A stretch of 64,000 bases of DNA. Source: FEN-1191 sp964528845 (lineage in GTDB: Bacteria; Pseudomonadota; Gammaproteobacteria; Steroidobacterales; Steroidobacteraceae). Within the stretch, counting starts at the first letter, position 1. Each line of letters opens with the position of its first letter. The notes under the pieces were generated by a model. The model was not told where the DNA came from. It saw only the letters and a list, made by a program, of their open reading frames with translations, and did not search any database. This document shows positions 23,842 to 33,010 of the stretch, piece after piece. The position numbers and the translations under genes are program-made. Location: assembly GCA_964528845.1 (NCBI GenBank), contig CAZGVE010000014.1, positions 1-64,000 on the forward strand, read 5' to 3'.

Positions 23842-25164
23842 ATGGGGGTGCTGGCGGTGCAGCTGGTGCGCCATCGACCACGCTGGATCGAGACGCCGCA
23901 GCTGGGCGCCGTGCGGGCGTTTCCGGCGTGGTTCGGCCAGCGCGGTTTCGTCTATGTCTTCTCCGGCGCGTCGGGCTGGGATGCCGGCGACGAACGGGTG
24001 GCCCGCAGGCTCGCGCTGCGTGGCAACTATGTCGCCGGACTCGACGCGCCGAAATTCCTCGACCGCCTGAATCGGCTGCATCCCGGCTGCGTTTACCTCC
24101 CCGGAATGCTCGAGAACTACAGCCACGCCGAGCAGCTCGCGGCGCGGACCGCGCGTTTCTCTGAGAGCCTGCTGCTCGGACATTCCCTGGGTGGCACGCT
24201 GGTCTACGTGGCGCAGCTGCAGGCGCCGGCTCTGGCCCTGCGCGCGGCGATCGGTGTGGATCCGGAGCCGCGGCTGGCACTGCAGGTTCCATTGTGCGAT
24301 CACCCGGCCCGTGCGCGCACGGCGGATGGCCTCACGCTCGTGCCTGAAGCCCTGAGTCATACGGTACCGGCCCGGCTGCTCGTCGATCGTTGCGCGAGTC
24401 CGGTCCAGCGCAGCTTCGTCGCGGCAGTGGGGCGAGCGGACCGCGCCGCCGCATCAAGGCCGGATGGCGCGCCGATGCAGACGGCGCAGTGCGAGGACTA
24501 TTCCGGGGCGCTGGCCGGCATCGACGCCGAGCGGGAGCGCAGTGGCATCGACGAGCTGCCGATTGTGGAAGTACCGGCCTCCCCGGCCACCAGTCCGATG
24601 TTCGCGATCATCTACTCCGGCGACGGCGGATGGCGCGACCTGGATCGCACGCTGGCCGACGTTCTGGCCTCGAGGGGGGTCAGCGTGGTCGGCATCGATG
24701 TGCTGCGCTATTACTGGAGAGCAAAATCGCCGCGTGCCGCCGCCGCGGATCTGGCGCGTGTCATCCGCTACTACCGGCAGGCCTGGCAGCGCCAGCGCGT
24801 GATCCTGATCGGCTTCTCGTTCGGTGCCGACGTGCTGCCGTTTTTGGTCGACCGGCTGCCGTCCGACGTGCGCGCCGAGCTCAGCCTGGTGACGCTGCTC
24901 TCGCCCGAGCGCACGACGGCGTTTGAGGTGGAGCCGCGAGGCTGGTTCGGACGTCCGAGCCGTGCCGGTGTGCCGGTAGAGCCCATGCTGCAACGCCTCG
25001 GCACGCTGCGAGTGCAGTGCATCTACGGCGCCGACGAGGCGGACACCAGCCTGTGCACGACGAGCGCGGCACGAGCGCACCAGATCGTGCGCAAACCCGG
25101 CGGACATCATTTCGACGCGGACTACGGCGAACTGGCGAATGACATCCTGGCCGCCGCACGCTGA
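23842..25164 (+). CDS. AcvB/VirJ-type alpha/beta hydrolase
   Basis: This protein of at least 440 residues has two alpha/beta-hydrolase-like halves, each with a nucleophile-elbow motif: GHSLGG in the first and GFSFGAD in the second. The second half starts FAIIYSGDGGWRDLD, typical of VirJ, and ends with GGHHFD. AcvB/VirJ proteins are periplasmic; AcvB hydrolyses lysyl-phosphatidylglycerol. The start is uncertain. ATG 23842 cuts into a hydrophobic stretch that reads like an export signal or anchor; a non-ATG start near 23803 may be the real one. No lysyl-PG synthase gene is seen nearby. It follows the cupin pair on the same strand. Confidence 0.8.
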   Translation: MGVLAVQLVRHRPRWIETPQLGAVRAFPAWFGQRGFVYVFSGASGWDAGDERVARRLALRGNYVAGLDAPKFLDRLNRLHPGCVYLPGMLENYSHAEQLAARTARFSESLLLGHSLGGTLVYVAQLQAPALALRAAIGVDPEPRLALQVPLCDHPARARTADGLTLVPEALSHTVPARLLVDRCASPVQRSFVAAVGRADRAAASRPDGAPMQTAQCEDYSGALAGIDAERERSGIDELPIVEVPASPATSPMFAIIYSGDGGWRDLDRTLADVLASRGVSVVGIDVLRYYWRAKSPRAAAADLARVIRYYRQAWQRQRVILIGFSFGADVLPFLVDRLPSDVRAELSLVTLLSPERTTAFEVEPRGWFGRPSRAGVPVEPMLQRLGTLRVQCIYGADEADTSLCTTSAARAHQIVRKPGGHHFDADYGELANDILAAAR

Positions 25165-25249
25165 AGAATGCCGTAACGCTTGCAGGGGCGGCCAGCGACT
25201 GGCAACCTCGGGCGACAATTCAATCAAGAGCGATCCGCTGGTGCCATCC

Positions 25250-25579
25250 ATGCAAGGTTCGTTGCTGCGCTTCTATGTGCACGAATACCAGCGCGTGAAC
25301 CAGCGACTGCTCTGGGAGTGGCTGCTGCGCCAGGCCGACCGCCTGTCGATCCATGGTGGCGTCGCGGTGCGCACCATGGCGGGCTGCGGCCGGCGGCAGG
25401 CATTGCGCGAGCAGCCGTTCATGGAACCGACGGGAAGCTTCACCGTCCAGGTGGATTTCATCGTGGATGACGCAGAGGCGGAACGGCTGCTCGAGGTGGT
25501 CCGCCAGGAGAAGATCCGCGTATTCTTCGCGCGCCTTCCGGCACAGTTCGGCATCCTGAATGCCGACGCGCCGGAATGA
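25250..25579 (+). CDS. DUF190 (PII-like) protein
   Basis: The 109-residue product (MQGSLLRFYVHEYQRVNQRLLWEWLL, AVRTMAGCGRR, FIVDDAEAERLLEVV) matches the DUF190 family of small PII-like cytoplasmic proteins that are often near fluoride or cation channel genes. No crcB-type channel is next to it here. ATG 25250 gives the standard family start; the longer frame overlaps the previous gene. Its stop overlaps the possible first ATG of the DsbG-like frame. Confidence 0.75.
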   Translation: MQGSLLRFYVHEYQRVNQRLLWEWLLRQADRLSIHGGVAVRTMAGCGRRQALREQPFMEPTGSFTVQVDFIVDDAEAERLLEVVRQEKIRVFFARLPAQFGILNADAPE

Positions 25580-25605
25580 CCCGTCAACGCATGAGGACCC
25601 GAACG

Positions 25606-26517
25606 ATGCCGAGATTCGCCGGATACCTGGTTCTGCCGCTGGCGGCGGTGGCGGCCGCAGCAGCGGGAGCGGCAGCAGCAGCATCGGCAGCGGGAGCGGC
25701 AGCGGCGGTGGTGTCCGCTCCTGCGCCTGGGGCTGCGGCCACGCCATCGGCTCTGGCGACACCGCCGGCGCTCGAATACCCACTGCAGCACGGGTACCAC
25801 GCGATCCGTAGCTTCAAGGCTGCCTCGGGCCTGACCGGGTGGGTGATCCAGTCCCAGGACGGCAGCTATAGCGTCTTCTATTCGACCGCGGATGGTCAGT
25901 CCCTGATTGCCGGTGATCTTCTCGACAGCAACGGCGAGAACCTGACCGACCGCTATATCGAGCAGTACGCGCCGGCGCCCGACCTCGCCGCGTTCTGGCC
26001 GCGATTCGAGCACGCGAGCAGCATCGTGACCGGGACGCACAGCAATCCGAAATCCGTGATCTACGCGATCATGGATCCGAACTGCATCTTCTGCCACCTG
26101 CTGTGGATCGCGCTCAAACCCTATGAGGCGGCTGGCCTGCAGGTACGCTGGGTGCCGGTCGGATTCCTGCACCAGGACTCCGCGCCCAAGGCCGCGGCAC
26201 TGCTCAGCGGCGGCGAGAGCGCGCTCACGCAGCTGCAGGATCACTTCGACGAGAAGAAGGAAAGTGGTGGTATTGCGGGCATCGCGGTGACGCCGGAACT
26301 CAAGCGCGAGCTGGACGCCAACCTCGCGCTGATGCGCGACGCGCGGGTGCAGGGCACACCCGGTATCTTTTACCGGACTGCGGCCGGCCAGGTGCGCCGC
26401 AAGTCCGGAATGCCAAGTCTCGCAGAGCTGGTCGACATCACCGGGCTGCCGGCGCAGCCGGAGACCAATCCGGAGCTTGCCGAGTTCGGCGCGCTGGCCG
26501 CAGCTGCGCCCAAGTAG
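25606..26517 (+). CDS. DsbG-like periplasmic thiol:disulfide interchange protein
   Basis: The 303-residue protein has a thioredoxin-like domain with the redox motif CIFC at about 160-163 and a cis-proline loop (QGTPGIFY near 280), as in DsbC/DsbG isomerases. The N-terminal region before it (about 60-130) matches the dimerisation domain type. The signal is followed by an exceptional Ala/Gly/Val-rich stretch of about 45 residues. ATG 25606 is chosen because GAGGA stands 8 bases upstream; ATG 25576, overlapping the DUF190 stop, is also possible. It may service the many cysteine-rich exported proteins of the island, which is inference. Confidence 0.82.
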   Translation: MPRFAGYLVLPLAAVAAAAAGAAAAASAAGAAAAVVSAPAPGAAATPSALATPPALEYPLQHGYHAIRSFKAASGLTGWVIQSQDGSYSVFYSTADGQSLIAGDLLDSNGENLTDRYIEQYAPAPDLAAFWPRFEHASSIVTGTHSNPKSVIYAIMDPNCIFCHLLWIALKPYEAAGLQVRWVPVGFLHQDSAPKAAALLSGGESALTQLQDHFDEKKESGGIAGIAVTPELKRELDANLALMRDARVQGTPGIFYRTAAGQVRRKSGMPSLAELVDITGLPAQPETNPELAEFGALAAAAPK

Positions 26518-26531
26518 ATCTGAGACGCGCG

Positions 26532-27518
26532 ATGCAAACCCGTTCGATCGGTGGCGTCCAGGTCTCGGCGATCGGCCTCGGCTGCATGAACCTGAGTCAT
26601 GCCTACGGCAATCCGCCATCGCGTGAATCGGCGCTGGCGCTGCTGCACCGGGCCCTCGAACTCGGCATCACGCATTTCGACACCGCGGCGCTGTACGGGT
26701 TCGGCAGCAACGAGGAACTGGTCGGGCCGGCACTCAAGGCCGCCCGCCAGCGCATCTTCCTGGCGAGCAAGTGCGGTGCCACCGGCGTGGACGGGCGCCG
26801 GGTCATCGACGGGCGACCCGAGACCCTGCGCCGCACCTGCCTCGCGGCGCTGACCCGGCTGCAGACCGAAGTCATCGATCTGTACTACCTGCATCGCTGG
26901 GACCGGCAGGTCCCGATCGAGGAGAGCGTCGGAGCGCTGGCCGAGCTGGTGCGGGCCGGCCACATCCGTGCGATCGGACTGTCGGAAGTGTCGGCGGCCA
27001 CGCTGCGACGGGCTCATGCCATACATCCGGTCAGCGCGGTGCAGAGCGAATACTCGATCTGGACGCGCAATCCGGAGGTGGCAGTGCTCGCCGAATGCCG
27101 GCGGCTCGGAGTGGCGTTCGTCGCCTTCTCACCGCTGGCGCGCGGATTCTTCGGCGGCGCCGCCTTCGATCCACTTGCACTCGTTCCGCGGGACATTCGA
27201 CGCGACATGCCTCGATTCCAGCCGCCGCATCTCGCGGTCAATGCGGAGTTGGCCGCTGGAATCGCGCAGCTGGCCCGCGAGGCAGGATGCACGTCGGCCC
27301 AGCTGTGCCTGGCGTGGTTGCTGGCGCGGGGCCCCGACATCCTGCCGATCCCGGGAACGACTTCAATCGATCATCTGGAGCAGAACTTTGCCGCCGCTGC
27401 GATCCGCCTCGGACCCAGTCTCATCGAGCGCATCGATGCGCTCGTGAATGCCAAGACCGTCAGTGGAGCACGCTACAGTGAGAGCGCCCAACGGGATATC
27501 GATACTGAAGAAATATAG
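26532..27518 (+). CDS. Aldo/keto reductase
   Basis: The 328-residue product has the aldo/keto reductase barrel with the catalytic tetrad Asp50, Tyr55 (DTAALYG), Lys80 (LASKCG) and His121 (YYLHRWD), and NADP-binding-region residues near IPIPGTTSIDHL-type sequence (ILPIPGTTS). It would reduce a carbonyl with NADPH in the cytoplasm. It resembles the general stress/YajO-like subgroup, with no substrate identifiable. It starts 14 bases after the DsbG-like gene. Confidence 0.9.
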   Translation: MQTRSIGGVQVSAIGLGCMNLSHAYGNPPSRESALALLHRALELGITHFDTAALYGFGSNEELVGPALKAARQRIFLASKCGATGVDGRRVIDGRPETLRRTCLAALTRLQTEVIDLYYLHRWDRQVPIEESVGALAELVRAGHIRAIGLSEVSAATLRRAHAIHPVSAVQSEYSIWTRNPEVAVLAECRRLGVAFVAFSPLARGFFGGAAFDPLALVPRDIRRDMPRFQPPHLAVNAELAAGIAQLAREAGCTSAQLCLAWLLARGPDILPIPGTTSIDHLEQNFAAAAIRLGPSLIERIDALVNAKTVSGARYSESAQRDIDTEEI

Positions 27519-27633
27519 TTCTCTTACAATAGGTTCAGAATAAAAGCTCTAGTAAAGCTTTACAAAGATCCAGACTGCTGCACCGCGGAGTACTGGATGG
27601 ACGCCAGCGCCGGGCGACCGATAGCCTGCCGGC

Positions 27634-27954
27634 ATGATCCGCCGGCGCAATCCGAGCAACCCCCTGGAATCGACCGATGAGCTGCGCTGGTACACGGTGC
27701 GCTCGATGCACGGTGCACTGCTCGAAGCGCGCGCGCTGCCGCGCGGCAGCGACCTCAAGCGCGCGTTCGTCGGCGCGATGCTGGAGTGGCTCGATGCCGG
27801 CTGGCAGCTCGGAGAGTTCTCATCGGTCTCGGGCACGTTCTTCTGCACGCGCGGGACGGAGCGGCGCATCGTCGGCATCAGCCCGGGTGATCCGCAGCTC
27901 GAGCACCGCTACGGCGCGGCGCACCTGCTCAGCTGCCCATCGTGCGAGGAATGA
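27634..27954 (+). CDS. Small hypothetical protein
   Basis: This 106-residue frame has no family I recognise. It has a charged N-terminus (MIRRRNPSN), mixed composition and a C-terminal CPSC that could bind a metal. It lies in a gap between the aldo/keto reductase gene and the leftward cyclase genes. No strong ribosome site is evident. Plausible amino-acid composition and the lack of a competing gene are the only support. Confidence 0.45.
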   Translation: MIRRRNPSNPLESTDELRWYTVRSMHGALLEARALPRGSDLKRAFVGAMLEWLDAGWQLGEFSSVSGTFFCTRGTERRIVGISPGDPQLEHRYGAAHLLSCPSCEE

Positions 27955-28061
27955 GCGGGGCCTCCTGCTCCGGTGGCGGTTCTGTGCGCTTCCGCACGGC
28001 CCCGGGTCGATCCGGTTCCTAGTATCGGGCTACCTGTCCCGCCTTAAGGACATTCCCGGCC

Positions 28062-28283
28062 ATGCCGATGACTCACGAACGGTACGAGATCTCCCCGATG
28101 GCCCCCGAGCCGGAGGCCGATGCGCTGCTGCAGCAGGTGCACGTGCTGCCGGAGGCCGAGGCGCTGCAACTCTACGCGCGGCTCTCGCCGCGGCTGCAGT
28201 GGCTGGCGCGCCAGCGCACCAGCGGCCCGCGCCGCTCAGCGCTGATCGTGCACCACGCGCTCACGCATTCCCACGCTCGCTGA
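28062..28283 (+). CDS. Small hypothetical protein
   Basis: The 73-residue frame (MPMTHERYEISPMAPEPEADALL...) is acidic at the start and basic at the end and matches nothing I can name. It ends 9 bases before the stop of the convergent diguanylate cyclase gene. An AAGGA stands 12 bases before the ATG. Coding status is uncertain. Confidence 0.35.
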   Translation: MPMTHERYEISPMAPEPEADALLQQVHVLPEAEALQLYARLSPRLQWLARQRTSGPRRSALIVHHALTHSHAR

Positions 28284-28292
28284 CGGGCGCGC

Positions 28293-30305
28293 TCACGCCT
28301 GTTCGGGCAGCGAGCGCAGCCGGCCCGTGTTGACCTTGCTGGGCGAGCGGCCGAAGACGACGCAGTTCTTGCCGTTCGCCTTGGCTTCATACAGCGCCGC
28401 GTCGGCGCGCGCATAAATCGAACGCCAGCCCACGTCCTCCGCCTGGCTCTCGGCGACACCGAAGCTGCTGGTGAAGCGCACGATGCCCTTGGGGCAGTGC
28501 ACCCCCTCCTTGCCGATCTGCTCGCCGATGCGCGCGGCGAGCTGGCACAGGGAGGTCTCGTTCACAGCGCCGAAGCACAGCACGGCGAATTCCTCCCCGC
28601 CAAGCCGCGCGACGATATCGTCGCGATCGCGGACCTGTTCCTTCAGGATCCGGCCCATCGCGCGCAGCACTTCGTCGCCGACATCGTGGCCGTATTCGTC
28701 GTTGACCTGCTTGAAATCGTCCAGGTCGAGCAGGATCAGTCCGTATGGCGTACCGGTCTGCTGGAAGCGCCGGGCGGCCGCCTCGCTGTGCTCACTGAAC
28801 ACGCGCCGATTGGACAGCCCGGTCAGGTAGTCGATCACGCTCTCCTGCACCAGGCGCGTATGGGCGGCCTCGAGCGCCTTGACCGCGGCGCGCAGCGCGC
28901 TCACGTCGGTCGAGAGCACGTAGAATCCCTGCACTTCGCCGCCCTCGCCGACGTCAGGAATGTAGCGCACGTCGAGCGTCGCCACGCTGCCGTCGGGCAT
29001 CGGGATGGAGCGCTCGAAGCGCTGCGCCTGCCCCGCGAGTGCCTGCAGTGTCCTGGGTTCGATATCCTGGAACTGCGCCTCGCCTACGATCTCGGCCATG
29101 GTCTTGCCGACCACATCCTCGGGCGCAATGCCGAACCAGTCGCGGTGCGCCTCGTTCGCGAATTCGCAGTGCAGTGAGCGCGAAAAGTACGCGATCAGCG
29201 CCGGCACCGCGTTCGCGATCGCCGTCAGGCGCTGCTGCGACAGCCGCAGTGCGTGTTCGGACTCGATGGTCTGCTTGAACTGCACGCGCAGGGTGTCATT
29301 GCGCTCCAGCAGCTGCCGGGTCTGCAGCGCCACCTCGGCGGCGAGCGAGTCGCGCATGCGCCGCAGTTCCGCCTCGGTCTGCTTCTTCTCCGAGATGTCC
29401 TCGATGACCCCAATCAGGAACTGCGGTACGCCGGTGGGCGAGCGTCGTACGCTGACCGACAGATTGGTCCACAGGTAATCGCCGCTGCGGCGCCGGAATC
29501 GCTTGTCCAGCCGGTAGGCGTCGATCCTGCCGGCGGCGGCCTGCCGGAACAGGGTCATGTTCTTTGCGACATCGTCCGGATGCGTGATGTCGATGAAGGA
29601 CTCGGCGCGCAACTCCTCGAGACTGTAGCCAAGCATCTGGCACAGCCGGCGGTTCGCGCGCATGAACTGGCCGTTCAGCGCGGTGTGAGCGATGCCGACG
29701 TCGGCCAGGTCGAAGGTATCGCCGAACAGCCGCTCCCGCTCGAGAGCGCCCTGGCGCAAGCTCTCGGCACGGACAGCGCGCTCGCGCGCGTGAATGCCGT
29801 CCTCGAACAGGCGCGCGAACTCCCAGACCTGGCGGATGACGTGCTCGCCGAAGCGGCGTACCCGCGTGTCCATCGCGCACAGCGTGGCGATCGGCTGGCC
29901 GGTGAGCGTGTGGACAGGCACGCCCAGATAGGCGCGGACCTGCGGCGGTCCGCTGACCAGCGCGCTGCCGGCAAAACGCGGATCGGCCAGCGCATCCTCG
30001 ACCGCCAGCGCCTGACGCTGCGCGATCACGTGGCCGCAAAACGAGCCTTCGCGCGCCAGGGTCCCGAGTTCGGTACCGACGCGCGCCACAGGCAGCAATC
30101 GCGACTCATCGACCAGGCAGATCGCCACGATCGGAAACCCGAGGGTCTCCGACATCAGGCGCACGATCCGGTTGCCGGACTCGGCGGCAGCATCGTCCAT
30201 GAGGCCCGCACTGCGCAACGCGGCCAGCCGCTCGGTCTCGCAGGTGGCGTTGGGTGCGACGGACGCAAGCCCGCTGCAATCGGCGGAGTCTGGCTGCTGA
30301 CTCAT
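28293..30305 (-). CDS. GAF-PAS-PAS-GGDEF diguanylate cyclase
   Basis: The 670-residue cytoplasmic protein has a GAF domain (about 25-180), a PAS domain with a PAC motif (about 200-320, YSLEELRAESFIDITHPDD), a coiled coil, a second PAS (about 370-480) and a C-terminal GGDEF domain (about 500-660) with an intact GGEEF active site. It makes cyclic di-GMP. Before the active site the order is RDRDDIVARLGGEEF, which places Asp rather than Arg at the first position of the canonical RxxD inhibitory site. ATG 30305 is preferred over a GTG 10 codons earlier; neither has a clear ribosome site. It is a close relative of the next gene. Confidence 0.9.
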   Translation of the reverse strand: MSQQPDSADCSGLASVAPNATCETERLAALRSAGLMDDAAAESGNRIVRLMSETLGFPIVAICLVDESRLLPVARVGTELGTLAREGSFCGHVIAQRQALAVEDALADPRFAGSALVSGPPQVRAYLGVPVHTLTGQPIATLCAMDTRVRRFGEHVIRQVWEFARLFEDGIHARERAVRAESLRQGALERERLFGDTFDLADVGIAHTALNGQFMRANRRLCQMLGYSLEELRAESFIDITHPDDVAKNMTLFRQAAAGRIDAYRLDKRFRRRSGDYLWTNLSVSVRRSPTGVPQFLIGVIEDISEKKQTEAELRRMRDSLAAEVALQTRQLLERNDTLRVQFKQTIESEHALRLSQQRLTAIANAVPALIAYFSRSLHCEFANEAHRDWFGIAPEDVVGKTMAEIVGEAQFQDIEPRTLQALAGQAQRFERSIPMPDGSVATLDVRYIPDVGEGGEVQGFYVLSTDVSALRAAVKALEAAHTRLVQESVIDYLTGLSNRRVFSEHSEAAARRFQQTGTPYGLILLDLDDFKQVNDEYGHDVGDEVLRAMGRILKEQVRDRDDIVARLGGEEFAVLCFGAVNETSLCQLAARIGEQIGKEGVHCPKGIVRFTSSFGVAESQAEDVGWRSIYARADAALYEAKANGKNCVVFGRSPSKVNTGRLRSLPEQA

Positions 30306-30440
30306 AGGTGCAGTCTCGGTCCGGTCAGGACACACCGGGCGTGATTATGATCACAGGCCAGGCATGTGGCCATCGGGAGCCACCGCGGCCTATGACGCGC
30401 TACCAGATCTTACCGGGTCGGTACGGCCTCGGAGGGCTTG

Positions 30441-31946
30441 CTACATTCTGCCGCGCTGCAGCGCGCGCAGTCGCCCGGTCGACGTACGACTGTTCAAGTG
30501 GCCGAAGACGATACGGTCCTTGCCGCTGGCTTTCGCCTCGTACAGCGCGGCGTCGGCACGAGCGTAGATGTTGCGCCAGCCTGAATCTTCCACGCTGCAC
30601 AGGGCGACGCCGAAGCTGCTGGTGAAATGGACCATGCCACGCGGGCTCGGTACGCTCGCACGGCTGATCTGCACCCGGATGCGCTCGGCCAGCGCGCACA
30701 GCGCCGTCTCATCCAGCGGCCCGAAGCACAGTACCGCGAATTCCTCGCCGCCCAGGCGTGCCGCGATGTCCTCGCGCCCGCGCAGCTGTTCGCCGAGGAT
30801 CCGGCCGAGCGCGCGCAGCACTTCATCGCCGATGTCATGGCCGTACTCGTCGTTGATGTGCTTGAAGTCATCCAGATCCATCAGGATCAGGCCATAGGGG
30901 TCGCCCGCGGAGGCGAAGGCCTGCGCCGCCGCCTCGCTGTGCTCGCTGAAGACCCGCCGGTTGGACAGGCCTGTCAGATAGTCCAGCACGCTCTCCTGCA
31001 GCAGCCTGGCGTGAGCGTCCTCGAGCTCCACGAGCGCCTGGCGCAGCGCAGTCACATCCGTGACCAGCGCATGGAAGCCACGCACTTCCCCGGTCTCGCT
31101 GATGTCCGGCACGTAGCGCACATCGGCGATCGAGACGCTGCCGTCCGGGCGCACGTGGCGCCGTTCGAAGCGCTGCGCCTGACCGGCCAGCGTCAGCGCC
31201 ACGTGCGACTCGTTCAGCGCGAACACCTCGGGACCCATGAATTCCTGCATCGACATGCCTTCGATCTCTTCGGCGGTGCGGCCGAACCACTCGCGGTAGG
31301 CCTTGTTCGCGAACTCGCAGCGCAGCTCGCGGCTCCAGTAACCGATCATCGCCGGGACGGCATTGGCGATCGAGCTCAGGCGCTGCTGCGACTGCCGCAG
31401 GGCATGCTCGGACTCGATGGTCTGCATGAACTGCATGCGCAGCGCGTCATTGCGCTCCTGCAGCTGGCTGGTCTGACGTTCGACCTCGGCCGCGAGCGAG
31501 TCACGCATCCGGGTCAGTTCCGCCTCGTTACGCTTCTTCTCCGTGATGTCCTCGATCACGGTGATCAGGTACAGGATGCTGCCGGTGGCGGAGCGCTTCA
31601 GGCTCACGGAAACATTGACCCACAGGTAGTCGCCGTTCTTGCGCCGGTAGCGCTTCTCGAAGTGGTACTTGTCGGCCTTGCCGGCCAGGATCTGGCGGAA
31701 CAGTGTCGCGTTGTTCGACACATCGTCCGGGTGCGTGATATCGAGGAAGCTCAGGTGCGAGAGTTCCTCGGCGCTGTAGCCGAGCATTTCGCAGGCGCGC
31801 GGATTGGCCCGCAGCAGCTGTCCGCGCACCCCGGTGTGCAGGATACCGACAGCGGCCAGCTCGAAGGTGTCGCGGAACACCTGCTCGGGCTCCGGTGCGC
31901 CGGGCGCGGCCGGCCATCCCGTTGCTTGCACGGATGGAGGATTCAT
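30441..31946 (-). CDS. PAS-PAS-GGDEF diguanylate cyclase
   Basis: The 501-residue protein has a PAS/PAC domain (about 25-140), a coiled coil, a second PAS (about 190-300) and a GGDEF domain with GGEEF. It resembles the downstream neighbour from its first PAS to its end but lacks the GAF domain, so the pair arose by duplication with domain gain or loss. Its pre-active-site sequence GREDIAARLGGEEF also lacks Arg at the canonical inhibitory-site position. It is the first gene after ssrA on this strand. Confidence 0.9.
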   Translation of the reverse strand: MNPPSVQATGWPAAPGAPEPEQVFRDTFELAAVGILHTGVRGQLLRANPRACEMLGYSAEELSHLSFLDITHPDDVSNNATLFRQILAGKADKYHFEKRYRRKNGDYLWVNVSVSLKRSATGSILYLITVIEDITEKKRNEAELTRMRDSLAAEVERQTSQLQERNDALRMQFMQTIESEHALRQSQQRLSSIANAVPAMIGYWSRELRCEFANKAYREWFGRTAEEIEGMSMQEFMGPEVFALNESHVALTLAGQAQRFERRHVRPDGSVSIADVRYVPDISETGEVRGFHALVTDVTALRQALVELEDAHARLLQESVLDYLTGLSNRRVFSEHSEAAAQAFASAGDPYGLILMDLDDFKHINDEYGHDIGDEVLRALGRILGEQLRGREDIAARLGGEEFAVLCFGPLDETALCALAERIRVQISRASVPSPRGMVHFTSSFGVALCSVEDSGWRNIYARADAALYEAKASGKDRIVFGHLNSRTSTGRLRALQRGRM

Positions 31947-32057
31947 GGGTACAAGTGTCCGATCAGAGCGGCTACTTCAAGCGTGATGACCGTCACAACA
32001 CGGCCATCGCGCGGGCGCCCGCGCCGGTGGCTGCGGCCGCGGGGACGGACACGCAAA

Positions 32058-32412
32058 TGGTGGAGGCGGCGGGAATTGAACCCGCGTCCGCAAGTCCTAG
32101 ACTTCAGGATCTACGCGCGTAGCCCATTCTTTGTTTCTCATCCGTCGCTACCCGAAGGGCAGGGAAGACGCCGGACCAGCGACGGTATCTCTTAGCGGAA
32201 CCACCCCGTCGCACGGTGGCCCGCGATCCTATGAGCGCTACCCCTGATTCAGTCGCATAGGCACGAGCTGGTCAGAGGGATAGCTGCGTTTAGGCAGCTA
32301 GAGCGTAGTTGTCGTCGTTGGCAACTAGAGTTTGCAGCAGTGTTTTACGAGGGCCACTGCACCTCGGCACGCCCCTGAAGGTTCGCAACCCACGTCGAAA
32401 CCGGTCGCCCCC
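32058..32412 (-). ncRNA. ssrA: Transfer-messenger RNA (tmRNA)
   Basis: A one-piece tmRNA of about 355 bases. The 5' end GGGGGCG pairs with CGCCUCC at the 3' end (7 bp with one G-U), followed by ACCA encoded in the gene. The T-arm GGGTTCAATTCCC is intact. The tag frame (32290-32322) reads ANDDNYALAA then TAA. It tags peptides on stalled ribosomes for proteolysis with SmpB, whose gene is 64 bases upstream on the same strand. Confidence 0.97.
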
Positions 32413-32429
32413 TTGCAGGAAACACCACC

Positions 32430-32459
32430 ACTATAGCCGGAATCGCCCGGTACCGCGAA
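32430..32459 (-). promoter_or_regulatory. Candidate ssrA promoter
   Basis: On the - strand TATAGT (32435-32430) lies about 18 bases before the mature 5' end of tmRNA. A weak TTCGCG is 18 bases further upstream as a possible -35. Confidence 0.4.
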
Positions 32460-32475
32460 TGGACGCAGGCCGTCG

Positions 32476-32943
32476 TCACCCGCGGCGCAACGCCCGGGCG
32501 CGGTCGCGTTCCCAGTCGCGGTCCTTCTCGGCGGCGCGCTTGTCGTGCTGCTTCTTGCCCTTGGCGAGTCCGATCTGCAGCTTGGCCCGGCCGTGTTTCC
32601 AGAACAGCTCGAGGGGCACGATCGTGTAGCCCCGGCGCTCCGTGGCGCCGACCAGATGATCCAGCTCTTTGCGATGGAGCAGCAGCTTGCGGGTGCGTAC
32701 CGGGTCCGCGATCTTGTGGGTCGAGGTCGTGCGCAGCGGGGACAGGTGCGCTCCGGTCAGGAAGGCCTCGCCATTGCGCACGTAGACGTAGGCTTCTGCG
32801 AGCTGCGCGCGCCCGGCGCGCATCGACTTGACTTCCCAGCCCTCGAGCGCGAGACCCGCTTCGAGCCGCTCTTCGATGAAATACTCGTGGCGCGCACGCC
32901 GGTTCTCGGCAATCAGGCGTTGACTGGTTTCGGGTTTGGTCAC
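32476..32943 (-). CDS. smpB: SsrA-binding protein SmpB
   Basis: The 155-residue protein matches SmpB in full: RRARHEYFIEERLEAGLALEGWEVKSMRAG, the HLSPL segment, and the basic C-terminal tail GKKQHDKRAAEKDRDWERDRARALRRG that enters the mRNA channel. It binds tmRNA and brings it to stalled ribosomes. The start is GTG 32943, which gives the usual length; no ATG is available in frame close by. It sits directly upstream of ssrA on the same strand. Confidence 0.95.
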   Translation of the reverse strand: MTKPETSQRLIAENRRARHEYFIEERLEAGLALEGWEVKSMRAGRAQLAEAYVYVRNGEAFLTGAHLSPLRTTSTHKIADPVRTRKLLLHRKELDHLVGATERRGYTIVPLELFWKHGRAKLQIGLAKGKKQHDKRAAEKDRDWERDRARALRRG

Positions 32944-33010
32944 CCGCTCATTGTACAGAGCGGGGCGGGTGCGGCTTGAGTGCGGGGCGACGCTCGGCGA
33001 CACTGCCGCG

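Noticed and set aside
1..28000. Genomic island brought by a mobile element
   Set aside because: No integrase, transposase, terminal repeats or attachment site was seen, and base composition looks similar to the core by eye.
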